Positions 35,318 through 36,097 of a stretch of 36,097 nucleotides of DNA are shown here, one piece after another. How positions within the stretch are numbered: position 1 is the first letter of the stretch; every line of letters begins with the position of its first letter. The notes under the pieces are model-generated. The model searched no databases, was not told the origin of the DNA, and was given only the letters and a program-made list of their open reading frames with translations. The stretch is from JAAYAY01 sp964429355 (GTDB lineage Bacteria; Planctomycetota; Planctomycetia; Pirellulales; Thermoguttaceae), in contig CAYSCH010000048.1 of the NCBI GenBank assembly GCA_964429355.1, positions 1 to 36,097 on the forward strand, given 5' to 3'. Both the position numbers and the translations under genes were made by a program.

Positions 35318-35482
35318 TTACCGCGGCACGGGGATATCTCGGCGCGAGAAAACCAGGGCGGCCATGGCGTAGCAGACCGGGCCCACGATCAATAGCGCGG
35401 CGTTCAGCCGAAGCGATTCGGCCCAGGTTTCGTCGTGCTCGAGGATCAGCACGGGCGGATCGAAGGCCGAGAGGAAGCTCAG
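35318..35482 (-). pseudogene. ABC-type permease, C-terminal remnant
   Basis: Minus-strand codons from 35482 to the stop at 35318-35320 read LSFLSAFDPPVLILEHDE, then a transmembrane helix ALLIVGPVCYAMAALVF and the tail SRRDIPVPR. This looks like the end of an ABC-2-type transport permease. A TAA two codons upstream cuts the frame and there is no start codon. Only about 54 residues remain. Confidence 0.6.
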
Positions 35483-35652
35483 TGTTTACCCTCTCTTCTC
35501 CAATATTCGTGACGCGTTCTGCAAAGCCAGTTTTTGAGCCGCCGTAGTGGCCTGGTCGAATAGACCGCAACTCGCCACCTTCGCCCTGGCCGGAGCGATT
35601 ACCAGGGCGAAGGGGCGCAGACGTTGTTGTGAATTGCCAAAGATCAGAAGGG

Positions 35653-35737
35653 CAGAGGTCAGGGGGCAGAGGTCAGAGGTCAGAAGGTCAGAGGTCAGAA
35701 GGTCAGAGATCAGGGGACGGGGGTCAGGGGACAGAGG
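35653..35737. repeat. Short tandem repeats of GGTCAGA type
   Basis: Two exact 15-bp copies GGTCAGAGGTCAGAA lie at 35671-35685 and 35686-35700, followed by a partial third copy (35701 onward). Degenerate GGTCAGGGG versions flank both sides. The unit is itself two copies of a 7-8 bp motif. No gene crosses it, and the units are too short and too closely packed for a CRISPR array. Confidence 0.85.
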
Positions 35738-35762
35738 GGCTGGTGAGTAGTTTGGGTCAGTC

Positions 35763-36097
35763 TTAGCCCACCGGGAGGCGGTTGCCGAGGCCGTCGGAAC
35801 GGACGGGGGCGAGCAGCTCGCAGGCTAGGCGCATGGCCATCTCCAGGGCGTCGGGGCCGTCGTCGTGGTCGGCAATAGGGAACTCCTGGAGCTGGTGGTA
35901 GAGTATCTGGGTTGAAGGGCAATTGGACTTCAGCCGGATCCGACGGGCGGCCAGCAGCGGACCTAAGCGGCGGATGCGGACACGCTTGTTGGCGTCGTTG
36001 CGCACGCCCCAGGGATGCACGCCATGGAGGCCCTGGCGCAGAAAGGCCGAGGTGAACTCGGGGCACAGCAGTTCCTGGTACTGGTTGTTTTCAATGC
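35763..36097 (-). CDS. Phage-type terminase large subunit, C-terminal part
   Basis: The frame is open from the window edge to TAA at 35763-35765 and gives 110 residues. It reads IENNQYQELLCPEF, RIRRLGPLLAARRIRLK, LYHQLQEFPIADHDDGPDALEMAMRLACELL. This matches the end of the RNase-H-like nuclease domain of large terminases, where the HDDGPDALEMA block supplies the last catalytic acids that cut concatemeric phage DNA. The ATPase half would lie beyond 36097. It may mark a prophage, a gene-transfer unit or a stray domain; no other phage gene is in this window. Confidence 0.75.
   Translation of the reverse strand, partial: IENNQYQELLCPEFTSAFLRQGLHGVHPWGVRNDANKRVRIRRLGPLLAARRIRLKSNCPSTQILYHQLQEFPIADHDDGPDALEMAMRLACELLAPVRSDGLGNRLPVG

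Noticed and set aside
35653..35737. CRISPR array
   Set aside because: The units are 7-15 bp and directly adjacent, with no spacers of constant length and no cas genes.

Overview
The window looks like a stretch of chromosome from a GC-rich planctomycete, probably of the Pirellulales type; this placement is inferred from gene content only. The signs are an exported repeat protein that opens with the planctomycete 'LExRxLLS'-type motif and ends in a dockerin, a formylglycine-type sulfatase, Tat-exported sugar-enzyme homologues, a PEP-CTERM protein and many lipoprotein or secreted hypotheticals. No rRNA, tRNA or CRISPR array was seen.

Layout. 1-1242: a decayed IS5-type transposase and a hairpin-rich gap. 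1243-4161: a 972-residue surface protein with six cadherin-like/VCBS-like repeats plus a dockerin, closed by a strong terminator. 4545-7936: YjbQ, a Tat-exported L-fucose-isomerase-like protein, and a divergent HMGL/DmpG-type aldolase. 7947-10630: a two-gene unit coding for a membrane-anchored degenerate GGDEF protein and a protein made of 13 TPRs, joined by a one-base stop/start overlap. 11073-12545: a thioredoxin-trypsin fusion. 13376-15380: a perfect 14-bp palindrome, a ROK kinase gene with a frameshift, and an alpha/beta hydrolase. 15453-17843: folC with a secreted protein and a small lipoprotein downstream. 18007-23152: a sulfatase, a truncated uroporphyrinogen-decarboxylase-like gene, an exported xylose-isomerase-like TIM barrel, and a large secreted protein of unknown function. 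23246-28300: a GH127-type beta-L-arabinofuranosidase and cytochrome bd oxidase (cydA-cydB). 28492-32868: a LamG plus GH36-type alpha-galactosidase and a Tat-exported TIM-barrel protein. 32918-36097: repeats, a probable RAYT remnant, a PEP-CTERM protein, a glycine-zipper protein, a permease remnant, short tandem repeats, and the C-terminal part of a phage-type terminase that runs off the window.

How the genes fit together. Much of the content suits scavenging of complex, possibly sulfated, arabinose- and galactose-containing polysaccharides: sulfatase, GH127, GH36, the second TIM-barrel protein, isomerase-like proteins, aldolase and ROK kinase. These genes are scattered rather than in one operon, so this link is inference. 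The GGDEF-TPR pair looks like a signalling or scaffolding module that has lost cyclase chemistry.

The window carries an unusual amount of decay: the IS5 fragment, the ROK frameshift, the URO-D truncation, a beta-helix stub, the RAYT stub, the permease tail, and an unexplained protein-like stretch. No clearly new defence or mobile system was found. The best leads are the degenerate GGDEF-TPR pair, the thioredoxin-trypsin fusion, the RAYT remnant beside an 18-bp inverted repeat, and the paired hairpin repeat at 21080-21229.
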